Below are positions 46,236 to 56,440 of a stretch of DNA of 64,000 nucleotides, in pieces. The translations under genes and the position numbers were made by a program. The DNA comes from Dastarcus helophoroides. Its lineage: Eukaryota; Arthropoda; Insecta; Coleoptera; Bothrideridae. The stretch covers positions 9,828,638 to 9,892,637 of the forward strand of contig CM053333.1 in assembly GCA_028583605.1 (NCBI GenBank), in the 5' to 3' direction. The stretch's first letter is position 1. Every line of letters starts with the position of its first letter. The notes under the pieces are model-generated. The model was not told where the DNA came from. It did not search any database and saw only the letters and a program-made list of their open reading frames with translations.

Positions 46236-48240
46236 AACGTCATGAAAATAGTAAAAATTACGAAACCAAATTAAAAAAATCTCAAATTTTTGAATTTAAC
46301 TAATTTCGGTTTTAACTAATTTTGACTTTAAACTCGAATTAGCGATTCTTTTGTCAGATCAACTTCTAAAATCTAAAAGTCTCTTAATAACTAAAAAAAT
46401 ATCAAAACGTTCCAATTTCGAGAAAAACATCGAAATTTTGGATTAAATTTGGAATTTCGAATGTTTTAAAGTTTTAAATGTTTTCCCAAAATTTTGATTT
46501 GTTAAACTTCCAATTTCTTATGTATTAAATTACGACATCAAACTCTAAATGTGGCTTTGGAAATATACGCTTTTCAATTTTAATCTAAAAGTTTTGATTT
46601 GTTTTTTCGAAAATTTTAGTAAAATCATAAATTAAGGACTAAAACTAAAAAACGTAAATTTAAAAATAAATCGAAATTTACGCTAGGAAAGACAGTGGAT
46701 TTGGAGTTTTGAGTCGAAATTTGAGGGAAAGAAAATGCGCAAAATTAACAGATAATAAGATGTGTAACCAAAAATTTCGAATCTGCCATCGAAACGACTT
46801 TAGTCTCTAAATCAGTTGTCTAGGCTTCTGTCGTCTCGTCATGTACGGTCAGTCCGGATGGGTCTTTTGAGAAAAAATTTTAAATTTCGATGATAACAAC
46901 AATGTGTAAAAAATGATGTCCTAAATTCAATATTCTGAGAATAAACCCGCCTTTCAAACTCATAATTTCAAGAAAAAGAATAGAGTTTAAATTTCGAGAA
47001 AAGTGAATCAAAAATCATAATCCGATAATCGAACTTTATTTTGTTGTTTGGTGAACTTTGTGTTAAAAAGTTAACAAAGCAACAGCGTTGTTTCTTAATT
47101 TGCTAACCCACAATTTGATAAATAAACAAAATCTAGTTTTTTTTTACCTGGGCGACCTTTACACACATTTCAAAAACGTTTCTGAACTTTAGAAAACATC
47201 CGCAAAATTATATAACGATTTATTTATGTTAACTATTAGTTTTAAAATGCCTCGACGCTACGTTACGGTAATCTTTATCTCGTGGAATAACTACCGTTGT
47301 ATGTTAATTTATTATTTTAAATTGGTGGTTTGGAAATTATAGAATTGGCAAAATGGTATACGAAAATGCCAAGATCAGGCTATCTAACGCGATATTGTTT
47401 CGATGTTGGATAATTAACGAAGAACATCTACCTACACAAAAATCAGTGGGCGTTTTAGGAAGGTACCAGAGTACATCATTATCATACAAATATTTTGTAT
47501 TGGAAATCGTCTTTTAGATGCAGATTAACTTATCTGGATTTATTTTGTCTTCTCTTATTCGATAATTTAGGAAAACGAATTTTATCATCTACCATTGAAA
47601 ACTACAACGTTTTAACAGCTACAATAAATAATTCTTTATCTATTCTTGAGTTTTAAGACTGAGGGTAACATCTTCAGAATTCTATAAGGTATTTAAAGGT
47701 AATTATGTTACGTGCCTTCTTTTTATTTATCATTCATTTACCGATGGTTTTTTTCTTTATTTGCGGTCCGAAGCTGTAAAAGCCAAACCCGTTTTGGATG
47801 CCCATGCAGGTACAGATGGGTCATTCCCCCCGAGAGACGCATGCGTCTATAGATATCGAAAACCGATTCTTCGAAATTCAAGCGCTCGCCAGCCCTTTAC
47901 AGTGGGGCAATTTAGAAGTTTTGATTGAACCGAAAACTATTTCGGCTAGATTTATTACACATTTTACAGTTACAGGAACCTCAAAATATCGTAAATTCGA
48001 AGCTCATTGATGACCTAGGCTATAAAAAAATTTGCAACGGGCTCTTTCGCCCCCTTTTTCCAAATTGTTTTATGAAGGTGTTCACTGCTTTGGGGGCTAA
48101 GAAGATTGGCAATGTTACAAAGTTGTTAGGTTGGATTTTAATGCCTTGAAGTATTTTGACAATTTTCTAACTTTAGCCAAAGTCCTGATAAATTTATTAT
48201 CTTAAGCTCGAGGATTGTTTTTGCGTAGCTGCGCATTTAC
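46236..48240. other. No gene recognised
   Basis: AT-rich to about 47050, then plain sequence. The frame 47798-48010 (70 codons) is in a locally GC-richer patch around 47770-47920 but has no domain I know and no convincing splice sites. Confidence 0.4.
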
Positions 48241-50554
48241 AACATAATAAAAAACTAACAAATTTTAAGCTAAAACTCTAACCGAAAATCTTCAAGTTTA
48301 AGCTCTGAATTTTAGGAAAAATATTCACATTTCGAGAGTCCCGAAATTTAAAAAAAAATCTAATTCTAACACGAAATTTCTAAAAAAATAACCAAGTCTC
48401 GAAGTTACAGTCGAGCTTAAACCCGGAGTTGCTAAAAAAGTTGTTTTGAAAATAAGTCAATTGGAAATAAGTCAACATTTTTGGAAAATTCCACTTTTAA
48501 AATTAAACCGTTAATGTCGCGTTGCAATTCGAATTTCAGGGAAAATCTGGAAATTAAGACTAAAATCCTTCATTCGTCATTTCTAGAAAAATCTACATTT
48601 TGAGTTTAAATTGAAAATCTTTGAAATAAAGTGCACTTTTTTGGAGAATTTCAGAGAATATTCCAGACTGTAAGAAATTTTTCGAATGTTTACGATGTTT
48701 AAAGTTTAAAGTTTAAACTCGGAATTTTGAAAAGCTCGAAATTTATTCAAAAAAAAGTAATACGAAATTTCAAGGAAAATACGGAATTTTTGAGGTTAAA
48801 GTCGAGACCAACACCAGAAGTTTGGAAGAACTTTCAAAATTAGAGAATAAAATGAAAATTTAAAGAATAATGTGATCATTTCTGGGAAAAGTCTACATTG
48901 TTAGTTTAAAGTGAAAACTTTCAGAAAATTTTTGGAGAACTTAAAAAAAAATCCTAGAAAATACTTTATTTGTGTTTTTTTTTAAGGAATTTGTTTCACA
49001 GTTTTGAATTAAAAATTTGAAATTAAAACTAAGAAATAAATTAAATTTTGAGAGAAATTCAAAATTTATCTCAAAAAAATGTGTTAACAAAATTTCCCGA
49101 AAATTGTTGGCATGGTTAGGTTAAAAGTCGAGTTTAAACTCGAAATTTCGAAAAAAATTCATCATTTCTAAAATCGAGAGAGATTTCAAAGAGCACATTT
49201 TCTAAAAAAATCCAAAATGTTTGGTATATTTAATAAAAAATTCAAAATGTTCAAGATTTGTATTATAATTCAAAAATCGTTGGTAAAACGAAAATTGCAT
49301 ACCACTAAAATTGGTTTTATAGTTTAAATTTCCGACTTTTTTTGACATTTTAATCTTAAATTGAAAAGTTTAATCAATTTTAAACTTCCAGAAATAGCAG
49401 AACGTCAACATGATGCAAATCTACATCACGGCACATCGGTGTCTTCAGAATATTGTCAACTTTCATGACTAAAAATTTAAATATTTCTAAACTGGGTCAC
49501 AGAAATGTTAAATCAAATTAATAAACATGATGTTTTCAACCAATAAGGGCCCAAATGAAGAATAGTAAAATTTCTGATTTCTACATTTTTAAATTTTCTT
49601 AAAAAATGTCTAATTTTTCAAAGATTATTTTTCCAGAAATCCTAAATTTTTCTACTTCAATTTTTTCTCGAAATTTCTAAATTAACCTTTTACTGCAAAC
49701 TATCGCAATTTTAGGACAAGCATTTAAATTTGAGTGTAACGTCGACATTTTGGAGTTAAAATTTTAACTGAAAACTCAAATTTCATCATCCAATTTCAAA
49801 AAAATAGAAATTCCAGAAAAAGTCTAAAATGTCCAAATAAAATCTTTAAACATTGAATGTTTTCTCGTAATTTGTAGTTTTTCGAATCTTTTTTAAAAAA
49901 TTTATAATTTTTTCTTGAAAAGTTCAACATTTTGGGAGTAAAATTGAAATTTTAAGTATAAACTGAAATTTTGAAATTTGACGATCAGGTTTCGTCTAGA
50001 TATTCCAGGAGAAAACACGAAATTATTACAAAAACTTTAATTTGGGGTGTTTTCTCCTGGATCATCTAGACCTTATTCGCCATTTTATTCCTCGAAATTT
50101 CCAGACTAAATTTAAAACTTGTTAAAAAGGATTAATTTGGATTTCATTTTTTCTCGACATTTCGATTTTCGTTTCAAAATTTCGTTTTTTTTATAAGTTT
50201 GGGGAGGGTTTTTCAATTTATCGTTTTCTTTTGTCTTTACGTCTTCTAAAATTGATGTAGTTTTTAAATTGTTTGTGGCGTAATTAAATTTGAATCTGTT
50301 TTGCTCTCACTCATGAGCAAAACAAATAAGCCAACAGGAACAAAACAAAGCAAGACTCTTGCTGGCAAGATAAGGATCAAGTCAGCAAAAAATTGCCAAG
50401 ACAAGCAGTAAAACAACTCTTTGTTTTCCTCAGCAAAACAAGACATGAAGTTGGATAGCAAGACAAGACAACTTGCTTCGTGCATCGCTAAGTATCATCG
50501 TCTAGGTCTAGAGAAAGCTCGCCTGTATCCCAAAAGGCAATATATATTTTTTTA
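48241..50554. repeat. Degenerate AAATTTCGA tract with a family A fragment
   Basis: The AAAATTTCGAGAAA theme in the orientation opposite to 5560-9720. 49425-49560 holds a family A piece (AAATTTAAATATTTCTAAAC, then CAACCAATAAGGGCCCAAAT), preceded by a remnant resembling the ribozyme's GACATCGATGT region (GGCACATCGGTGT). Confidence 0.6.
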
Positions 50555-50796
50555 AAGTTTATTTCACTCTCAAAGGGCAACCTCATTATGTCTTCAACTG
50601 GTAGTAGGATGCGGAAACAAGGATAGATGGCGATGAACCGCTTTCTCAAACAAGGTTAGGTTGTCAGATTTGGAGAAAATTCCTTTCGATAACGAGTTTC
50701 ATAGCTTGAACGTTCTATAGAAGAGGAGTCTCCGTAGACAGAAGTCCTCACTGTATCAAGCTGGACTCTACAGGAATTTGCTGTCTCCGACTGTCT
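50555..50796 (-). pseudogene. LINE copy D/E, 3' segment
   Basis: This is the 3'-UTR and last coding stretch of a LINE (plus strand: T-run, GATGCGGAAACAAGGATAGA, through CTGTCTCCGACTGTCT). The rest of the same copy resumes at 52510 after the ORF1-only insertion; GACTGTCT is duplicated at the junction. Confidence 0.85.
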
Positions 50797-52509
50797 TGGT
50801 GTGCGTCCAGGTCTCCGGATCGTTGGTGCCACCGCAATGCGATTAAAGTGTAGTGAAGTGACCGTGCGAGAACAGAGAGGTTTGTTCTCCAACGGAATTG
50901 TGCGACAATGAAGAGAAAAAAGCTGAAGAGTGGCCAAATGGCAACAAGCCCGAAATCCGACGACGATTTTAAAAATATGTCGATAGGAAATATTTTTATT
51001 GATAGAGGCGGCAATAAAAGACAAAGTAGGCGACTTGAGCGCTACACAAAATGTAGAATGCATGGTTGCTGAAGAAAAGAAGGAAGATTAAATCTCAACA
51101 CAAAACGAAGAAGAAAGCGAAGAAAATACTGAAAATCCCGTCATTAACTCGGAGAGTGTAGCGATGGAAAAGAAAAGAGAAGAAAAAGAAAAGCGTGTAA
51201 AGCGCAAGAAGACTAAAGAATTCAGCTATTCAAGCAAAGCCAAGCAAAAGTAACAACAAAACTCGTGAAAGAAAATCACAGGTACCTTCAGTTATTCTGC
51301 GGGAGCAGAAAAATTGAACGGAAACAGTGAATACCATGAAGACGAAGAAAATTGAATACATCAAGGCGCAAGCGAGCAAGGATGGAATAAAAATCTATCC
51401 TACTCGCCCCGAAGATCATCAAGCCCTTGTAAAGGAACTCAAGGAAAAGAAAATTCAGTACCACACGTACTCCCTTTCAGAGGAAAGAAACCTCAAGGTA
51501 GTACTGAGAGGAATTCCCTTTTTCCTAAAGGAAAAAGAAGTTGAAGCCGATTTAAAGGAAAAAGGATTTCATCCAACTAAAATTGTTCGGATGTACAAGA
51601 GAAGCAAGAAGAGGACAATAATGACGCTCGTCTTTGTTGAGCTAAACTGAGACGAGAAGAAGATTTACGAAATGAAAACTTGTTGCGTCCTAGATATAGG
51701 AGTAGAGGCCTTCAAGAGAAGAAAAGACGTCGGGCAGTGTTTCAAATGCCAAAGCTACGGACACACGAAGAAGAATTGCCACGCGTACCCAATCTGCGTC
51801 AAATGCGGGCAAAAGCATGCGATGAAGACACAGCCGGCAAAATGCGCCAACTGCGAAGGAGCTCACCCTGAGAGCTATCGCGGTTGTCCCGCATTACCGA
51901 AAACCAGAAACAGCGAAAACAATACTGCAAGGAGAATCGAGGGAGTCTCTTACGCAAGTAAAGCTAGGGCGAAGATAGCAAAACAAGAAGACAGCGAAAA
52001 GAAGGCAGAAAAAAAGAGAAGACGGAAAGGCAAAGAAGTAAGAAGAGAGAGAAAACAAGAAGGAAAAAAGAGAAGACAAAAGGGCAAAGGTAAGCATTTT
52101 TTTGTGTGACATTATAATGCAATTTTCCAGCTCAGGAGCATCGACAAAGGAAATTAACAATTTCATAGAGAAGATGCAAGAACTAGTGAAGATAGTAGAG
52201 TGAATCAAGAAGACAGGAAGCAGTCTACTAACTTCGGGTTTTTGTATGGGGGGGGGGTTCCGGTCAAATGACTAGAAGGCACTCCATACGCGTGAAGAGG
52301 GTGTTTTCAGTGAATGGCACAAAAAGGGCAGATATGTAAAGACTGCAGAAAAAAGAGAGGCAGACATGGAAGGTCTGAATCTCTAGAGAGGTGAAAAAAG
52401 CAAACACAAACAACGAGAGAGAGGAGACAAAGTTCTTAATAGAAAGAACAGAGCGACGAAGGGGTAAGAGGAAAGAATTCCTGGCCCCACATGGAGATTG
52501 GAAGTCACA
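50797..52509 (+). mobile_element. ORF1-only LINE insertion (1.7 kb) inside LINE copy D/E
   Basis: GACTGTCT is present directly before (50789-50796) and at the right boundary (52510-52517), consistent with an 8-bp target duplication. It contains a 5'-UTR-like start and a gag-like ORF1, then about 400 bp without reverse transcriptase sequence. No poly-A is seen at the right end. LINE insertions usually keep the 3' end, so an element that keeps only the 5' part is unusual. It may be a HAL1-like (half-LINE) derivative or a 3'-truncated copy. Confidence 0.65.
51327..52109 (+). pseudogene. LINE ORF1 (gag-like, PRE_C2HC plus zinc knuckles) with one premature stop
   Basis: The frame 51327-51650 has the PRE_C2HC-type domain of jockey-group ORF1 proteins (RNLKVVLRGIPFFLKEKEVE, then GFHPTKIVRM and TLVFVELN). 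A TGA at 51648-51650 interrupts it. The same frame continues without a shift at 51651, giving three zinc knuckles: CFKCQSYGHTKKNC (C-x2-C-x4-H-x4-C), CVKCGQKH...KC, and CANCEGAHPESYRGC (C-x2-C-x3-H-x6-C). A very basic Lys/Arg tail ends at 52109. Upstream, 50907-51320 holds further Lys/Glu-rich decayed sequence of the same ORF. ORF1 proteins bind element RNA in the cytoplasm. With one in-frame stop it is only mildly decayed and younger than the LINE it sits in. Confidence 0.85.
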
Positions 52510-53105
52510 GACTGTCTGGTATGCCTCAAAAATCTTGCCCTTGGGAGGATCAATCCTATTAGTTCCTACGAGCATCTTCCATGATAGTACTTGTCAAAAA
52601 AAGATCAGTCACCAATGACGAAACAATGGTTGGTGACCATCTGCCTGTGCTCTAGTGTTTCGCCATTAATTAAGTGAAATACTCTTCTTTGAATTGAATC
52701 CAAAAGAGCTTAAGTGTGCTTTGGGGCTGAACTCCAAATATGAGAACAGTATTCTAGTGTCGTCCCAACTTGGGCTTTGTATAGTGTGAGTAGCTGATGA
52801 GATGTAAAGTACTTTTTAGCTCTGAAAATGTTGAGTTTACTCTTAAAATGAGCCTAGCTTCTCAGAGGCGGACTTGACAATGGCGCGAACATGGTCGTCC
52901 TAAGAGAAGTTAGTAACTCCTAGAATAAACAGATTAGATCCTATCGGAAGGAGTTTACCATCCACTAGTATATTTGTGGCATTACTTCTTGATGTTTTCT
53001 TAAAGAAAACCGTGGCCTGAGTGTTTGAAGCGTTGAAGTCTACCAGATTTTTCTTACCCCATCCGAGATTTCGATTAATCATCTGTATCTGCTGTTCCCT
53101 TAGCC
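52510..53105 (-). pseudogene. LINE copy D/E, middle segment
   Basis: This continues the copy begun at 50555. Minus-strand pieces include a decayed C-terminal region (GLIPPRARF-like near 52560), thumb pieces, then DRLREQQIQ-type sequence (frame 52900-53220 reads LREQQIQMINRNLGWGKKNLV). At 53105 the hAT-type element begins; the LINE resumes at 56120. Confidence 0.8.
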
Positions 53106-56100
53106 CAGAGGTCGGCAAACCGCGGCTCGGGTCTCTTAAAAGAAAATTGCGACTCTTTAAATACCCCCCCCAAAAAAAAAGTAAATAAAAGCTAGAGCGG
53201 ACAGACACCCAGACACTCATTAAACAACTGATCCACAGAAGTCGAAATTTCCAAAAATACTTTTCTAGGAATTTTTACATTTTACTTAAATTTTGACAAA
53301 GAGTTATGATTTCAAGAAATATTTTTCCGAAATTTTTGATTTATTTGTATTAACATTTTGAAAAAACACATGAAATTTAAAATCTTTAAAAAGAGACCAG
53401 AAACTTGGAGAGTCGAAATTTCTAAAAAATATTTTTCTCATCATTTTTACTTTTTTATTTGTAAATTTTCGAAAACCTTGAGATTTCGTGAAAAAAGATG
53501 AACTACTAAATTTTAGAAAAAAAACGTAGAATTTCTACAATAGATTAAAACCCAGGACAAATTAAATTTCGAAAATTTTTAGACAATTTTGAATTTTTTC
53601 AAATATAGTAAAATTTCGAAAAGATTGTAAAAATTAACTGGAAGCTTAGAAAAAATTGTCGATCTCTAAAAAAGTCGAAGTTTTTCAGTGAAGAAGAAAA
53701 AAGTTTAATTTTAGGAAGAATTTCATGGAAAAAGTTTCGAACAACTCAAAATTTTAATAAAAAATTGCAAATTTCCAGAGAAAGCTAAATTTCGAAAATA
53801 AATTTACAATTTCGAGAACAAGACGAATTAAAAAAACTCCTAATTTTTAGATAAATTCAAATTTTGAGAAAATTGGTAAAATAATTTCGAAAGGAAAATC
53901 CAAGAAATTTTCGAAAAGTGTTGAATTTTAAAAAAAGTTCAAAATATACTAGAAAAAGCCAAATTTTGAGAAAAAGAAAGAGATTTCGAAAAAAATTGGG
54001 AAAAATAAAGAGATTAAGTAAATAAATTTGGGAGAGTTTCAAAAAAATGCAAAATTTTAGAAAAAAACGTACTGTTTCGACAATAGATTGAAACCCAAAA
54101 CAAATTTAAAAACCTGAAATTTTTAGACAATTTTGAATTTTTTGAAAAATTGCAAAATTTTGAAAAGAGAAATTGTAAGAATAAACTGAAAGCTTACAAA
54201 AAATTGTTGAAATTTAAAACAGTCAAGGTTTTTCAGAGAAGAAGAAAAAAGTCAAATTAAAAAAAAATTTCAAGTCAAAATTTTAAGAAATGTTCGAAAT
54301 TTTAACAAAAAATTTACAATTTTCCGGAGAAAATTAAATTTTGAAAATAAATTTGAAATTTCGAGAACAAGACGATTTATAAAAAAATCTAAATTTTCAT
54401 ATAAATTCGAATTTTGAACTTTAAAAAAAGGCCAGAATTTCCCAGAAAAAGCCGAATTTTGAGCAAAAGGAGAGGATTTCGAAAAAGAATTGGGATAACT
54501 AATTTGAAAAAAATGAATTTGTCCAAAGTTCTCAAATAAGGGCAAGATATCAGAAAAAAACGTCGAATTTCGACAATAGATTGAAACCCAAAACGAATTT
54601 AAGAAACTTGAAATTTTCAGATAAAAGAAAAATTGTAAAACCAAGCAGGAAGCTTAAAAAAGTGTCGGACTTTAAAGAAGTCGAAGTTTTTCAGAGAAGT
54701 AGAAAAAAGTTAAATTTTAGAAAAATTGTTAAAGAAAAAGTCAATATTTTAAGAAAAGTTCCAAATTTCGATAAAAATTGGTAATTTTTTAGGGAAAATT
54801 AAATTTTGAAAATAAATTTGAAATTTCGGAAACATGACGAATTAAAAAAAACTCCAAATTTTCAGATAAGTTGAATTTTAAGAAAATTAGTACAATAATT
54901 TCAAAAGGAAAGGGAATGTTGATAAAACTTTTAATTTGAGAAGGGTTAACTTTAAAAAAAAGGTTAAAATTTCTCAGAGAAAGTCAAATTTTAAGAAAAA
55001 AAATCAAATTGTGAGATTTGAAAATAGATGAATTTTGTTTGAAATAAAAATGATATTTCCTGAAAAACCTGAATTGTGAAAAAAAGAGATTTGAGAAAAT
55101 ACGAATTTGTCAAAAATTGTCAAAAGAGCAAAATTTAAAAAAACGTCGAATTTTGACAATAGATTGGATCTCAGAAAAAATTGAAAACCCTTAATTTCTT
55201 TGACAAATCCGAATTTTGATAAAATTGGTAAAATCATTTCTAAATAAAAAGGAATGTGGATAAAACTTCCAGTTTAATTTCAAGAAAAAAATCAAATTTT
55301 TAGATAAAGTCAAACATTCTGAAAAGGGGAAAATTTCGTCGATAGAATCGCAGCTTGCCGAATTTTCAGTTAAAAGTTGGAATTTCGAGAAACACCTAAT
55401 TTTGCGAAACAGGTCGAAATTTCCAGAAAATAAATAAAAGTTTAAATATTCAGTAAAAGTCAATATTTGGGGAAAATAATTAAATTTGAAAAAGGAACGT
55501 CATTTAAAAAGAATAGAAATTTCGAGAAAAAAGTCCTAAAGTCAAAAAAATATAATTTTGGAAAAAAGTAAAATTTAAGAATAAATCTAAATTTCGAAAA
55601 AGGGAAATTTGAGAAAAAGATCGAATTATTCAAAAACTATTTTATTTAACATTTCCAATTTATCATTTTAAATGTTTAATTTGTTATTATGAAATCGACA
55701 AAAGATGAATTTTTGAGAAATAAGTCGAATCTTTCAGTAGGTCGACTTAAAAAAAAGTAAACATGTTCACAGATTGTCGAGTTTTTGGAAGATTTAGGGA
55801 AAAAAAAATCTAAATACATAGTTAAAAAAAAGACGAATACAGAGAAGAGTTAAAAAAGTCGAATTTGCGAGAAAAAGGCAAATTTTGAAATAAATCCCTA
55901 AATTTTGAGAAATAAAAGCTCTTTTGGGCTGAATATGTCTTCGTTTGACTACATGTGTTAGAGGGGTCTCTCCCTGTCCCATATTTTGTCTGATTTATCT
56001 GATTTAATTTTGAAATAAATTGTAAAATCAGAAATAAAAATTTGTGACTCTTTGAGATTCACGAAATTAATTTTTTCATCGCGGATGGCTCTTTTGGCTT

Positions 56101-56119
56101 AAAATTTTGCCGACCTCTG
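53106..56119. mobile_element. hAT-type element (3.0 kb) filled with degenerate AAATTTCGA repeats
   Basis: Left end CAGAGGTCGGCAAACCGCGG; right end, inverted, CAGAGGTCGGCAAAATTTTA. CAG(A/G)GGTCGGCAAAC is a known hAT terminus. The LINE sequence resumes exactly on both sides. The flanking octamers CCTTAGCC (53098-53105) and CCCTAGCT (56120-56127) agree at 6 of 8, an aged 8-bp duplication. GACTCTTTAAAT and GTGACTCTTTGAG near each end extend the inverted similarity. The interior carries no transposase; from about 53250 to 56060 it is the same decayed AAATTTCGAGAAAA sequence seen elsewhere in the window. Confidence 0.8.
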
Positions 56120-56440
56120 CCCTAGCTGATCTGAAGCAGAGATGGATAATGGTTTGTTGGAGAAAAAAGATGACAGCAGGCTACTATCACCTGCGTAGCT
56201 GCATATCGGATTGGAAGCTGAAGCTAAGAGACCATTTATATGTAGCAGAAACAACGTAGAAGACAGGACAGAGCCCTGAAGCACCCCTGCATTAAGCACA
56301 AATGTTTGGGATGAGACGCCATCGATGACGACCAGCGAGAAAATTGGATATTAAATGACAGAGTCCAGGAGGAAGACCATAAGATGTTAATTTGATGAGA
56401 AGATGTCGGTGCCAGACTCTGTCGAAGGCCTTTGAGATAT
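56120..56440 (-). pseudogene. LINE copy D/E, 5' segment with motif C altered
   Basis: Minus strand: motif A DISKAFDRVWH at about 56440-56405, motif B GSVLSSTLFLLHINGLL and motif C SYAGDSS (frame 56099-56299). YADD has become YAGD and a further frameshift separates A from B. The copy is 5'-truncated at 56440, just before motif A. Confidence 0.85.
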
